Assembly (NCBI RefSeq): GCF_050908995.1
Contig: NC_135120.1
Location: 17,559,433-17,623,432, forward strand
Direction: 5' to 3'
DNA length: 64,000 nt
Source of the DNA: Andrena cerasifolii
Lineage: Eukaryota; Arthropoda; Insecta; Hymenoptera; Andrenidae
Shown: positions 12,276 through 24,826 of the stretch, piece by piece
Position numbering within the stretch: position 1 is the stretch's first letter
Layout: each line of letters starts with the position of its first letter
The notes under the pieces: generated by a model
What the model was told of the DNA's origin: nothing
Databases searched by the model: none
Seen by the model: only the letters and a program-made list of their open reading frames with translations
Made by a program: the position numbers and the translations under genes

Positions 12276-14373
12276 TTAAGCAACCCTGACAAACATGTAA
12301 AATACCACATACACCTACACTTCCACCCATGAATAAAAGAAACAGCGAGACAACACGTAGAAACCTCCATTCGTTTTAAAGATTTACCATGATATTTTAA
12401 AAATCTACAGTACTTTTGATCAACACGTAAGAAAGTTCAAACGACTGCTTCACAATTTCCGCCCTCTCGACGACTTCCATCGTCCACCTCCCGCAGCCTC
12501 CCAAACATCGTTGAACCCACGATTTACCAGCACCCTGTGCAAGCAACTCAAGCATCGTATATGTAGATCTGGAATATTCGGTAGCCATCGCCGGGTAGGA
12601 GCGATCGTAACGATATTCACGTTGCTGGATCTAATAACGTTTCGTCTGCGTGGGTCGTTAACAGACTAACCGGGCATCGATATCGTACGGTAATCTGTCG
12701 ACGATAGGATCGCAGCGAGCATCGCAATCTCGATACGTCCTGCATAATCCTCAAGATCCAATCAGAATACCTCCAGCCATGGATGGAACGCGGTCCATCG
12801 CAGCGGAAGCGCCACCCTCGTCATCGGCAATTTCGGCTCCGGAACTTGACAATGCACCACCCTCGACTCTCACTACGGGCCACCAACGTTTTCACAATTT
12901 TTTTTTTCCACCTCTTTGCAACGCTCATTCTCGGTTGAACGATGGGTTCGAGGGGCAAACAGGCGTAACGCGAGTAAATCGGTACCGCTACGCGTGCTCG
13001 CGAAATGCATCGGCAAAACGTGGCTGGGGAAAAGGAGATCGAAACTAAAAGGACGAGGTCGTGGGATTGATTATGTTGTATTTTATGCAGCGATGGAAGT
13101 GAAGCAGGAATGTTATCTGATTCGTTTGGTGGAGAATAGTAGATTGTTAGTGACAATGAGCTTGGTTATATCAATAGCGAGTGATTCAGAGATAGAGAAC
13201 AGTTGGGAAATGTCGGAGCTCTGAGAAACGAGGAAGTACTCCAATGATAAATACGTGGGTTTATTAATCGACGAGATCAAAAGCTACCTACCCTAGAAAA
13301 GCACAGATGCGCGTTTATTATCTGGCGATACGATACTCGAGTTGAAAAGCCTCCGGTAGCTATACAAGCTTGTTAGAAACACGTGGACTAAATGACAATA
13401 AACGAAAAATGCATGAAACAATAATTACTCCGAGTTGAAGTTTCGGCAGCAATTTCCTACTAAGCTATGAGCAAACGGAGCGAAACACGGTGGAATATTT
13501 ATATTCCGTCATGACTCGAGCGTTGTACCCTTCATAAACATACGCGTGTGTCAAGTGACAGTTGGCACACCTGTCCGGGGCACATTGAGACGCAGTTCGC
13601 TTCAAACGCAACCGTGTGCTCCAAGAAAATTTCTTTCAAATAATTGATACTCAAACACAAATTCAATATTTATATTTCCCGGCATCTCGGAGGAGATGGT
13701 CAGACGTCATAACTTCAGTTTTCATCCCGATTCTCAGCGAATATTATCTTAAAGCAAATATTAACAAGCTTTTCTAAATCAGCATAAAATTCTGAGTATA
13801 TCAAGTTTATTCTGATAAAATGAATAATATCAGTATTAATTTTAATAACCATTTTATGTTAAGAGAACCGACTGTCCCGGACTTGCCTTATCCACAACAG
13901 CAGGGAGCAAAATATGCACCCTGTCTTTGTATACTCCATTCACCGTTGGATTAACCAATAAGCAAGATAAACACGTGCTTGGGAGAAAGTGGGATACCAT
14001 AGAAATTACCTGAATTTTAAAATCTAACCAGAAACCCATTTTAGTAAAATGATCAGAAAAGCCTAAGAAATCGTACATTGCGGTAAAGCGATCACTCTGT
14101 ACAGAGGGGCCTCAAGATCTTTTAAATGCTCAGGGCCTCTAAAGGTCTTAACCCGTCCCTGACTTCATTCTTATTAGAAGTCATATAAGAACGTGTTACC
14201 GTCCCTCCACCAATAACTTCGCAAAACGAATCGCTGGCGTTTGTCAAGGAATTATCGAGCATCCCATCCAGCCGACCGCTGAGCCACGGAGTACAGAGTT
14301 ATACTCCTGCACAGTGGCGCGGCTGACGCGAGCGACGCGCTGGGAATCCGCATAAATGCGCGCCGGAGCGTAC
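12276..14373. other. Unique intron-like stretch
   Basis: Would lie within the intron joining 14374-14429 to 2358-2546. No conserved exon or repeat seen. Confidence 0.45.
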
Positions 14374-14429
14374 CTGTCTACGTTGTTGTTCTTGAAGCTG
14401 ACCATTCCGGCCGGGACAGCCTCCCTCAT
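14374..14429 (-). CDS. Putative first coding exon (18 codons plus 2 nt)
   Basis: On the minus strand an ATG at 14429 opens a short segment with strongly C/G-ended codons, reading MREAVPAGMVSFKNNNVD. It is followed at once by a splice donor, GACAG|GTACGC. An in-frame TAA lies upstream, so this ATG is the first in its frame. The second Met (codon 9) has a good context (GCCGGAATGG) and could be the true start. The exon ends after two bases of a codon (AG). The exon at 2358-2546 begins with the single base needed to complete a codon, giving Ser at the junction. The product is unknown and the peptide is too short to place in a family. It could instead be a chance frame in a GC-rich promoter region; the donor plus phase match makes that less likely. 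Confidence 0.42.
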
Positions 14430-17400
14430 CGCCGACCTGCACTTTCTCACAACTCGTTACGCACCGCACAGGACTCGTCGCGTCGGACGCACGAAGAATC
14501 GAGGAGCGCGAGCACAAAGGGGCATCGTCACGTGCACGGGACGGCGAAAAAGCGCGGGGGAGACGTCCTATCGAGACCGCGCTTCCGGACTGACTGGAGA
14601 GGAGCCACGCTTCGCGGCCGATCCACCCCCACCCCTGCGACGCGACGCTGCACGACTACCCCCTCTACAGGTATCTAATTGCAGCGTTCCGGCGAGCCAG
14701 CTGACGTCCTTCTTCTTGTCATACTATACCCGTCCTCGTCTATGATCACGACCCGATCACCATCGGACACCGCTGCCGGTACTGCTACTCGGGTTGTCCA
14801 GGGTCTGGGTTAGACGATGCTCCAATACGTAGGTGTAGGTACGTTTAGTATGTAGCGGGTGCGGTGCAACAGCGAGGGATGAATGGGATACAGGGCGGAT
14901 GCAGGCATCGCAGGCTCCGCTTCGACTTATCCTAAATGTTGGCACGTTTCGTGATATTCCTCGTAAATATTCATCACTTTTCGTAGATAGGTATTTCTCG
15001 TCACTTTTTATAGACTCGACAAATATTTAAACTTCCACCGTCGAGTAACTTCTTGAAAAAATGGGAACGGAGTTTGAAGGCATACCCTAATGCAGTGGTT
15101 CTCAACAAGCGGCTCGCGAAGTGTTTTCTGGGGGTTATTTTTAGTTCAGCTTTCTTAGCGCTTATTTATTTTAATATGGCTATATTGTCATACTGTATTA
15201 ATGATGTAACACTGATTTTTCATAAATGAAAGAAAGGAGAAGATGGTTACCCAGATGTGAGCGCAACCATCACACTTGTTCGCGATGGCGGGATATGGAT
15301 TGGAACACTTTTCTTTTTTTTTTCTTTAATTGCACAGCTTCTTTTATTTGTCGATTTTAATTGTACATACTTTTATACTGCATGTTAGTTTGTAGGATGT
15401 ATAATGTAACTTCTGTTTGTGTTACGCGCTCCCGCGCGACCAATAAGTGGTCGGCTCACCCGATCTCGTTGTTCCCGTGGTTCGGGTGCACCGAGGGTGC
15501 GGGTACCGATCTTTTTCGGCGATCCGCGAGGCAGCGGTTAGCCGCCTTTTTCTTGTTCGCGCTTCGCGAGTGGAAACGCGAGTCTTATTGATCTCTACGA
15601 ACGAACGTTTCTCGGCCTCGGGCTTCGAGCCGATTTCGCAACGACAGATACTCGCTGTACGACAACGCGCATTTTCTGTGCTTCACCGAGACGAACTGTG
15701 TCTTCGGAGATTCAATCCGATCCTGAGGATCGGACAGAAAATATACACATTACCTAACACACGTGTCGAAATCTATTGGATTAATCCGAGCATCCACTCC
15801 TTTACCCTGTTTCGAAAATAGTCAAGATTTCGCGAGTCGGAGTCCACGTTGCTCAACGCTAAATAAGATAATTAAATATATTAGATATCTTTAAGTAAAT
15901 ATTATTAAATCAGAATTATATTCTGAAATACCTATTTTTAATCTGTTCCCTTTAGCTTATACGGGGGTAGAGTCGCAGGTTATTTTTTCAGTATTATAAA
16001 AGGAGATCGCGACTCAAAAAAAGTTTGGAAAGCTCTGCCCCACTGGCTTTGGATATATTTGATTTTTCTAGCGCACTCGAGGGACCACTTTGTTAATATA
16101 ACTCGTTGGAAATTAGAATATTCGTTTGCCTGTGAATTTCATTCAGACCACCTCCCGCCCATTACTCGGAATCAGCTCAACAAATTCGATGGTTACGTTA
16201 GAAGTTTGAATTCGATTTGTTATACTTGCCCGGCCTCCTTCGCAAGATAAACGCGATCAGTCCTTATTCCGTTTCTGAATCGCGACGCTCGGAGGGACCA
16301 TTGCCATTCGGTTCAGGAAGGTCTTGCGTAATTTAAAGAATCACGTGGCAGGAATTCCGAGGAAGATTATTATCCATAAATCAGTAGCCCGTGTGACTTC
16401 CTTGGTTTAATATTAACGTAAAGAACGTTGACTACGTCGTGATAGTGTCTCAACGAATCGTTGCGGGCGCCGTTCGCGAAACGTGGGGCATCTGTCGTTT
16501 ATCGTTCCTTCCTAGAAACGAGTGACTCGTAATGTATTCAGCCAAGCAACTCATTCAGTCATTAATAGCGACGCGACCTTCTCAGAAATTTCATTATTAT
16601 CAATTCCCAAGAATAACCGAGTCAGACGAATCCAGCTCCATCTGAAAATGGCAAAAGGTCGAAGGAATCCCTCAAAGATGACCTGAAGCTTCCCTGCGCT
16701 GGAACTTTCCGCGAGGACTAATAATAGAACTGCAGTGGCTCGAGAGTATGCACCGGTAGCCTGAAATTCTATTTGAAGTGGAAGGTGGGTCGTTTCGCAA
16801 ATAAGAGGCTTCATTTACGTCTAGTACAATCGTTACAGCGAAACGATCGCAATATTTAGCTAATATAAGAAATCTAGCGCAAGTTCGATACCTCCCCCGA
16901 TGAGAATCGGGGAGGCTCGCTCTCCGCTCCCCCAGCGCCAGGAGGAACATAATGCTTCCCGCAGACAGGCTCTCCGCAATTTGCTTACGAAACGATCGAC
17001 AATTAAACATCGTTTCGGTCGCGCTGCAATACCACGCGAGTTGAAAGTTCAGGGAAGTTAGCATTCCCCGTTGCGTCGACCGAATAAGTGGCTGCTTTGA
17101 GCTTGGCTGGCTCGTCCGAAGCGTCGAGGAACTCGTTACAGTGGCTGGAAATATAGTTAAAGGTGTGAAACACGCGGCGTTAATTTCGGCGTTCGTTAAA
17201 ATCGAAACTACGGCCCGGACGAACAAAGCGTTGCGTCGCGCCGCGGCGGAGGCGGCAATTGAACTTTCGCGTCACGTCGATCCCTTCCCCGGCGGGGAAA
17301 TTCCTTTAGACCCGGGGCCATCAACTTCTCAGACGGTCTCAAAGCTGCTGATGTAAAATATCATGAAAATCTCGCGCGTACTTTCCAACTTCCCGGAGTC

Positions 17401-18721
17401 GATCGCTATTTATCGAGCTCCCTTGGATTTCGGGCCCTTCGCGATCCACCAGGCTGGGCCCCGATCGCTCACGGACCTGTTTATTCATTTCGTGCGCCAC
17501 GAGCGGTGGCTTTCGAACGGCTGTGTAGGCCAACGGCCACTTTTCTAATCCATAGCCGAGGAAACCTTAATTGCCGAAGGAGCAGAAAAAAATCGCACTT
17601 AAGGCACGACCTCGGTAGTAGTACAAAAGAAATTATAACGCCCCAGTGGATATAGGAAACTGGGTGATTAGTAGTCTCGCGCCGTTCTCTTTTCGACCGT
17701 ACTACGTACGACCCACTTTACCGCAAATAAATCCCCGGAGCGTTACTTATTGCCCATTATGTGCTAACGTCTCGCGAGTAACGTGCGAATTCGGCGATTG
17801 CCCGTACGAGATGCATAACGAACGAGATGTTCCTTCACACTTTCCAGCCATCCAGCGGTACTTTCGCGGTGCTCTTCCAAAAACTTGTAAATACTCGCGT
17901 TAACGATGAATGCGATATCGAGGGGATAAAAGGGGATGGCGCGTTACAAAGGGAAACCGGGGGCAAAGGGACTCGCCGTGTACCCCGAAACGTTAAACAC
18001 ACAGCCGTGCCCTGAATGCACCTGACGAGGCGCGTTCGGAGACACAGGTGAACACCTCAGGTAAAAGGGCCCCTTTCTTTCCCGGGCATTGTTATGAAAC
18101 GCGGCGGTGAATCGGTCGAAATGCATGCGCACGTTCACGGCAGGGGGAGCGAGTGAATGGGCGCAGGTATGCACGCGCGCTCGTTAATTTATTTCGGAGA
18201 AAAGCCGCCTCTGGGTCAAACGAGCAGAAATTTCTTTCACGCGCCGGGCAAATAATGCTTGCTTTGCATAAGTGGAGCAACTTCTGCAATTAAGAGGGCC
18301 GTTCGCTGGTGCGGCTAGAAACGGGCTCCCTCGTACTCGGTCCTCGTGCCGAATAAATCAACGGCCAATAATTTCCGTGGAAAATACGGCGCTGCTGGAT
18401 TACGGGTAGATGGATAGACGCGCCGGGAGGTTTTATTTATTCCGGGGCTGGCTCTCCCGGAACTGTTCACGGGGAGCAGCCAACATCCGATACATCTGCG
18501 TGAAGCCGTAGCAACTCGACGGAACGCGACGGCGCAAGTTTGATTAAATCCGATTAAAAAGACGGTTTTAATTTTCTTCGTGGCTTTATGGAGACTGTGT
18601 TAAATATGCTGGGGGATCCAACTATGAAGATAGCGAAGCTCGGGGAAAGTTTGCGTAATGAAAGATGGATGTCGCGGAAGCGCGTAGGAGACATCGCGGG
18701 TCATCTTTATATTTTTAAGTA
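14430..18721. other. Upstream GC-rich stretch and unique DNA
   Basis: 14430-14760 is GC- and CpG-rich and would hold the 5' UTR or promoter of the putative minus-strand gene. 15241-18721 shows only chance frames. Confidence 0.4.
15093..15240 (+). mobile_element. Solo hAT-like end (CAGTGGTTCTCAAC)
   Basis: CAGTGGTTCTCAACAAGCGG followed by CTCGCGAAGTG and an AT-rich body resembles the terminus of hAT elements. No inverted partner GTTGAGAACCACTG is present nearby, so only one end survives or the match is fortuitous. Confidence 0.35.
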
Positions 18722-19196
18722 CAGTGACTCGCATTAATATTCGGACACTTTTTAAAATCGCATAACTTTTTTAGAATTGGTCCAAACGACTTGAGTTTTT
18801 TTTTAGAAGCTAGAAGGATTAGTTTGCTAACTGACGCGTTTCGTTGTTTTGAAAAAAAATTTATTTGGTTGGAATAGCGAAAAGAATAGTAAAGGTCGAT
18901 TTTTAAACTTTTTTTTGTGAGCTTGTAATGAAAATTGAAAAAAAAAAACCCGTTTGTAGATTGCAGTAAGTTGTATACGTGCCTAAAATTTCATCAAAAT
19001 CGGTTAACGTTGCTCCGAGCTACACACGTTTAAAGATCGCAGAATAAGGTCGAGAATCGCGAAAATTCCCGAAATCAGAATTTTCGACATTATTCTGCTA
19101 ATGTTAATCTAAACGAAAAAAACTCAAGTCGTTTGGACCAAATCTAAAAAAGTTATGCGATTTTAAAAAGTGTCCGAATATTAATGCGAGTCACTG
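18722..19196. mobile_element. Tc1/mariner-type MITE with about 80-bp TIRs
   Basis: TA at 18720-18721 and 19197-19198. Both ends read CAGTGACTCGCATTAATATT followed by CGGACACTTTTTAAAATCGC and continue nearly identical for about 80 bp. The CAGT terminus and TA target fit Tc1-like elements. There is no transposase frame in 475 bp, so it is non-autonomous. Confidence 0.85.
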
Positions 19197-22100
19197 TAGA
19201 TTAAAAGTGAAGTGGCGTAGACCAAATGTGCATTTGCTCTGCAAAACGAAGAAGGCCACTTCTATCGATCTAAATTCTAAATAGTCAGAGCACCAATTAG
19301 GTAGCTTCCTTTTTTTAATAATAATTTGTTAAACACACAGTAACGCGTATACTCCTCGACACTATTTTCTGTCAAATATATGATTACGTATCCATTAATT
19401 GGAAAATAAATACCCAAGAAAAGGCATAAACAATCTTCTTAAAAATCATGTAAGGAGTAAAGAAGACAAAGGATAGAATATCAATACACGAAATTTACAT
19501 ACAACTTTAGTAAACTTATAACGAGGGCTAATTTATTGCTACATATTTGTTTCACGATAAAGTTTGTCGCTCTGAAAAGTCACTCGTTCACTAATTCTTA
19601 AATTTGAAAAAATACGCCAACTTATTCTAACTAATAATTGGCAATTTAAAACAATGTCATCTATGTGTCACTATTTACTTTACATGAATTATTTCGCTTA
19701 ACGTTTCGCGTGACCAATCGGCAAAAAATAGTGTCCAGCAGTATAACAAAGTGACGTTGACTCTGCACTTTGAACCAATTGGGTGGACGGCCCAAAGTTG
19801 ATTTTCCTAAATTCGGTGGCGCCTGGAATTATGAAGCGACGCTTTCTCCGCGACGAATGCCCCCCCATTCTTCTCCGCGTGGACGTTTCGTTGGAAAAAA
19901 TTCCATTCCTGAAGGGATCAAACGTAATTGAATTAAGGAAGCTTCTCGTTGGAGTCGGCGAGCGTAGTCGGTCGAGGACAATTTGTCGCTGCTAGCGGAT
20001 CCTGCGAAATGAAAGCTTCCTGCGCACCTCCGCGCGGACCGTGGAAATTGGAACGGTTCGACGAAAAGGCGCATACACGTAATGGAAGAAGCAGAGGAAG
20101 AAACTGAAGGACGCTGCCGCTCCGGCGCCCCGACTTCCAAGTCCCTGCACGTGCGGCTCGTTCCTTCCGAGCCGATAAACTTCTCCCGAGATTTCATATT
20201 TACTGGTGAAGTTGCGCGGCCGTTGAATGGAAAAATGCTGGGTAATACGCCCTCCGTGGAAGACGTCACGCTGACACCTTTAAGTTTACCCCTGCCAAGT
20301 CTCGCCAGTTAGGAAAGCTGTTTCGCGAGCCGAGGGACCTGAAGGGACACCCGCCAGCTTCCACAAACACACTGTTACCAAAAGAAAGCAAATTAAGTAC
20401 TGCCCCTAAAGCGGAGACTGTCAATCGACATCCGCAGAATTCTGTCCGGAAACACATTGTACGTCTGTCTTCAAAGAATCCGCCGCAATTTTCGATAGAC
20501 TTCGTCCGACTGAATGGCCACTTTAGTTATTCCAGCAGGGCCAGAATGCCCAAGTTGCCAAAGTGTAGAATCCACGGCAGCGTCTTTGGTCGTCCCTTTG
20601 GCCGCTTCGACGGGAACAAAGAGCATTGCTCGAGCGTCTGGTTCTTTGGTCAAGCATCTGGCCCGTGTTCCACGGAACTTGGGCTGCGAGACTTTCGACT
20701 GGTTCCCTTCAAGAAGTGTCTGGCCTTTCTAGAAGACAATGCCTGGAGTGTCCTTTTCATTCGCGATGCCCTCTGCCCGCTCTCTCACGGCCCTCTGGGC
20801 GTCACGTGGCGCGAAACTTTTCTACCGATCGCGAACGGTTCTCATGGAAATCCGAGGCACACTTGGAGCATATGCGCGCCACGTGGACACAGTCAGGCTT
20901 CCGTGTCCTCCAGGAACACTGCAATCCGATCTTGCTCCGGGAACTTCTGTCGCTGCCAACTTTTACCCTCTCGGGGCGCTAACACGGGCCGCAGGCACGC
21001 GAGACGGTCGTAGGAAAGGGTCAGCACGATTCCTTAGCGCCTTTTGCTTTAGATCTGGACGAGAAGCGACGGATGGATGGGTGAAAAGTCTGTGGAATTC
21101 TCGGCGATTACGTAAGACCCGAGGGGGTGCAGTTAATAGAGCAAATCGATGGAATATCCAACGTCTGTTTGCAGCGTTCGACGGATTTGAAGTTTCCACC
21201 GCGATTCGAGGGGCTCGCATCGATCAGCCGCAATAAGTTCGCAACTGATAGTAAAACTTTGAAGCGGAACGCTCCCTCCTAATGGCCAGAAATTCGCTTG
21301 GGATAACGACGGGCACGAGATTCGTCGATCACTCGAGACTGCCCTCCGACCGTTGGACAAAGTTGCGGCTGGTTCGCGAAAACAGCGTGCCCCGTAAAGC
21401 TTTCGCGCGTTAAACTCGCCGTGGAATCTTCCCTGGCGGCTGTTCCACGAGTGTTTGACATTTACCTAGCAAACAGTTCGTTACGTCCACGTTGGAAACG
21501 GCGTGCCATTAATCCGTCGCGTTCCCGCGGAAAATGTCAGCCGCGCGAAGGTGTGCTTGCAGTGCTCCCTCGTTCTTTTCGCGAATCCAAGTGACAAACT
21601 ACCGAGGCCTTCGGTTCTATCGACAATCGCGTGGTCAGCGACAGGTGTACCTGCGTTACGAAGCAGAGAACTGCCAGTTAACTGGAGTGGCTCCACGTTC
21701 AACGGAATTGTAGGGATGGGTCTAGCCGTGCACCACCGTCAGGATTATTTTTATCGCGACTGCGGTCGCAGTAAAATACTGTGGCGCACGTACCGAGGCG
21801 GGCATTAAGCAGTAACTCTCTGTGTCGTTTAGCGCGGTGGGAAAAGGGGAAAAGAGATGGCTAACCGCAAGTTGAAGGATTTCGTACCCCCCCGGTTCAA
21901 CGTATTTACTTTACCCACGGCAAGGGGGTAGATGTACACCCTGCGCCTAGAGGAAGTTCGACTCCGTGGGATCGCTGAGCCGCCATCCCGCAGGGCGCAG
22001 GTACATAAGAGGCTTAGGACAACGGGGAACGGGGGCTGGCTCGGCCTTATTAACGAGACGTCTGGAAACAGGTTCGCGGCTGTTAGCTGAATTTCCGACC

Positions 22101-24390
22101 AGACTACCCGCTGTAAATTTCGCGTTCCCGCGCTTTCCCCACTTTACAACCTCGCCTTCCTCGCTTTTTCTCTATTCCGTTGAGAATGGATACGGGGCTT
22201 ATACAGATGGGACATTCCACGCGAAATCGGACACCTTTCGGAGTAACATTTCGGATGTGGCTGAAATTTGAATATGTTGTAGTCTTTAGGGATATATAAA
22301 CATATCTCGAAGGATTTTTGACAAGTTTGAAAAATGTCGATTTTACAGCTGTTTGAAGGTAAGTGCTAACTTTTTTTTCTCAATAAATTATAACTATGGA
22401 AGTAGTAAACGGATGGAGATGAGGTTTACGGCGATTTGTAGAAAAGACATTGAAGTTTTAAGAAAAAATTATTTCGATTTATTTTAGATTTATTTATCGA
22501 CGTCCTAGCTTCTAATGCGTCTAATTGTGCGAGGGAAGGGGTGAATGTAAATACACAAAAGATGGCAAGGGACGACGCGAACTAATAGAACGATGGCAAA
22601 AGAATTTCGCCGAGAAACTTGTTCATCCCCGAACCTAGAGGCTAGTGCAGCCTGTGGCTTTCTTGCCGCGTACACGAAGCTTCTGCCATCCCAGTGTGCA
22701 CATCTACTTTGGTAAGCTCTGCGAGGATTAAGGAAGATGTCAGCCAGCGCGAACTCGCAACCAACTTTCACCGTTAAATCCTTATTTACCTACTTCGGGT
22801 AATTTTTTAGCGCGGACCACCGCGAATGAGCGACACACAGCACGGGGAAAGAACAAGTGCCTTGGAAAATATATACACAAGTTTTCTAATGACCAATATC
22901 CAAGCAAATACAAACGGAGTAGCATTATGTTGCGCGAAACTTGCCCGACGTTTGAGAAAGCCTTCTTCTCGCTGCCGAGAACAGTCCCCGCTCCCCGCGA
23001 GGCCGGTAAGTGATAACAGGAAGGGCCGAAAAATGAAATTCCGCCGTGTTTCGTCAGACATTCGTCGAGCAATGCAGCGGAAAGTTTGAAAGCGCCGAAG
23101 GACCTCAGCGCTCCTCTGGAGCGGAAGGGGAACGGAAAAAAGGACGAAGAAAGGGAGGAGAACGGCAAAGGGGGGAGCAGGAGGCAGCCTTTCGTCCCGC
23201 ATTCCTCGCGAGGATCCTCGAAAACTTTTCGAACGGAGGCCGCCATTCGGAATTTCTTCGAACGAGATCCGCGCGCGTAACTTTTCCCTTGGCGAGCGCG
23301 GTCGTCAACCAACGGGGGAAAAACCGAGCGAGATTTATCTACGTGATCCTGGGTGAAAAATCTGCACGCGCAGGAGCTGACGGTGGATATCATTTACTGG
23401 GAGAATCGTCGCATAATCGAAGACGCACAAAACCTGAAACTTAACTCGCCGGCTTTGGTGCTCCGTGCTAGAGGTCTAATCACATCCAAACCGACAGCGA
23501 ATGGAGAATTTGTGAGCCAAGGCTTGTGTCAGGAGGAAAGGGAATCGATTGTCGTACGGAGAAGACGATTCCTCCGTAGATTGAGTGGAGCTGTAAAGAT
23601 GGCGTTCTTTGAAGTTACCAAAGGTCAGTTACGTATGCTAGTAATGGTAGAAGAGACTCCGAAAGAGGATATTCTGCCCGGAAGGCTTCGCGTTTGATAC
23701 GTAGGACCAACGACGATCCAACGATCAAAGCGACTCGAGGCTTTCCCCGGCGCGCAGCGTCTCCGCGTTCCCGTTGCGAAAATCCTGACGTGTAATAAGA
23801 AAGTGCGTCATGAGAACAGGCACGTTTTATCTGGAGGAGAACGCGATAACGGGGAAAAGGATCGCGGGAGGAGCGAAGCTGGGGCAGATAGGGAAAACCG
23901 CTTTTTCCATGAACGCTTTCAGAGTAACCGCACGCTCCCTCAGCAATTACCAGCCACTCCCTCGGCCCTTTATGACCCTAATTCCCGACTGCTGGATTTT
24001 TTCGAAAATTCGTCGCGTTCCATCGCGCCTCTGCGTCTACTCTGGATTAACTCCTTAAGGACCGCGTTCGTGAGCTGCATCCTCTCGCGGACTCTTTCTT
24101 TAAAGCCTACGGAGCCGGGAAATAGTGGGGCAATCGGGAAACCGGCGATTCCACATGGAAGCAGCCGCTGAAAGTGTGGATTCAAGCCTGAGACGGCTAA
24201 AGGGGGTGATTAAGCGTTACACATTAACCCCTGCACGGTGGACAGTCTTCGGCTCGTCCGATGCGCCGGTCATGTTGTTCCAAAATTCTTATCTTCTTCA
24301 ACAAAAATAATACTAATAATAAGTGACACCTGTTTCATACTTAGGGTGGGTCAAAATACACCTACCACCCGAGAGTTAAGGGTCTTTCTA
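19197..24390. other. Unique stretch, AT-rich then GC-rich
   Basis: 19197-19780 and 22260-22510 are AT-rich with nothing recognisable. 19780-22250 and 22510-24220 are GC-rich, with many overlapping frames on both strands (longest 203 codons) that lack splice or domain support. Confidence 0.45.
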
Positions 24391-24826
24391 CTTACAAGGG
24401 AAGATCCCGAACCCGATAATTCAAAAAATTCTAAAACTTCGTGAGTATGTAGGGGATTTCCTCCTTATTACAACGCAATATTTGTTTGATCCCCATATTC
24501 ACTCGAAGTGAGTGAAATTAACCTATGAAAATTCGGCTATTTTCCGACTTTGTGTTGTAACTCGCGAACTGTAAGAGATAGAAAAAGTTTCAAGATAAAA
24601 GTTACTTGTTTTAGTTAGATCTATCATATGGTAAAAAAATTATTTTACAGTTCATGAGTTATAACGCAACATTGGAAAATAGCTGGATTTTCCCCTGAAA
24701 TTACACCCCCTTCGAGTGAATTTGAGCAGCAAAGAAAAATTGCGTTGTAATCAGGAGGAAATTCCCTACATAATCGCAAAGTTTCAGAATTTTTCGAATT
24801 CCCGGGTTCGGGATCTTCCCTTGTTA
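24391..24826. mobile_element. Foldback family CTTACAAGGG, copy 1
   Basis: Ends CTTACAAGGGAAGATCCCGA and (inverted) CCCTTGTTAG, with inverted interior blocks TGTAGGGGATTTCCTCC, GTTGTAACTC and GAACTGTAA. Homologous to 46286-46805 and, in reduced form, 62555-63594. Confidence 0.72.

Noticed and set aside
14356..14745. Plus-strand 129-codon frame with a signal-peptide-like start
   Set aside because: It is antisense to the better supported minus-strand exon 14374-14429, and its later part is low-quality, repeat-free GC-rich sequence.
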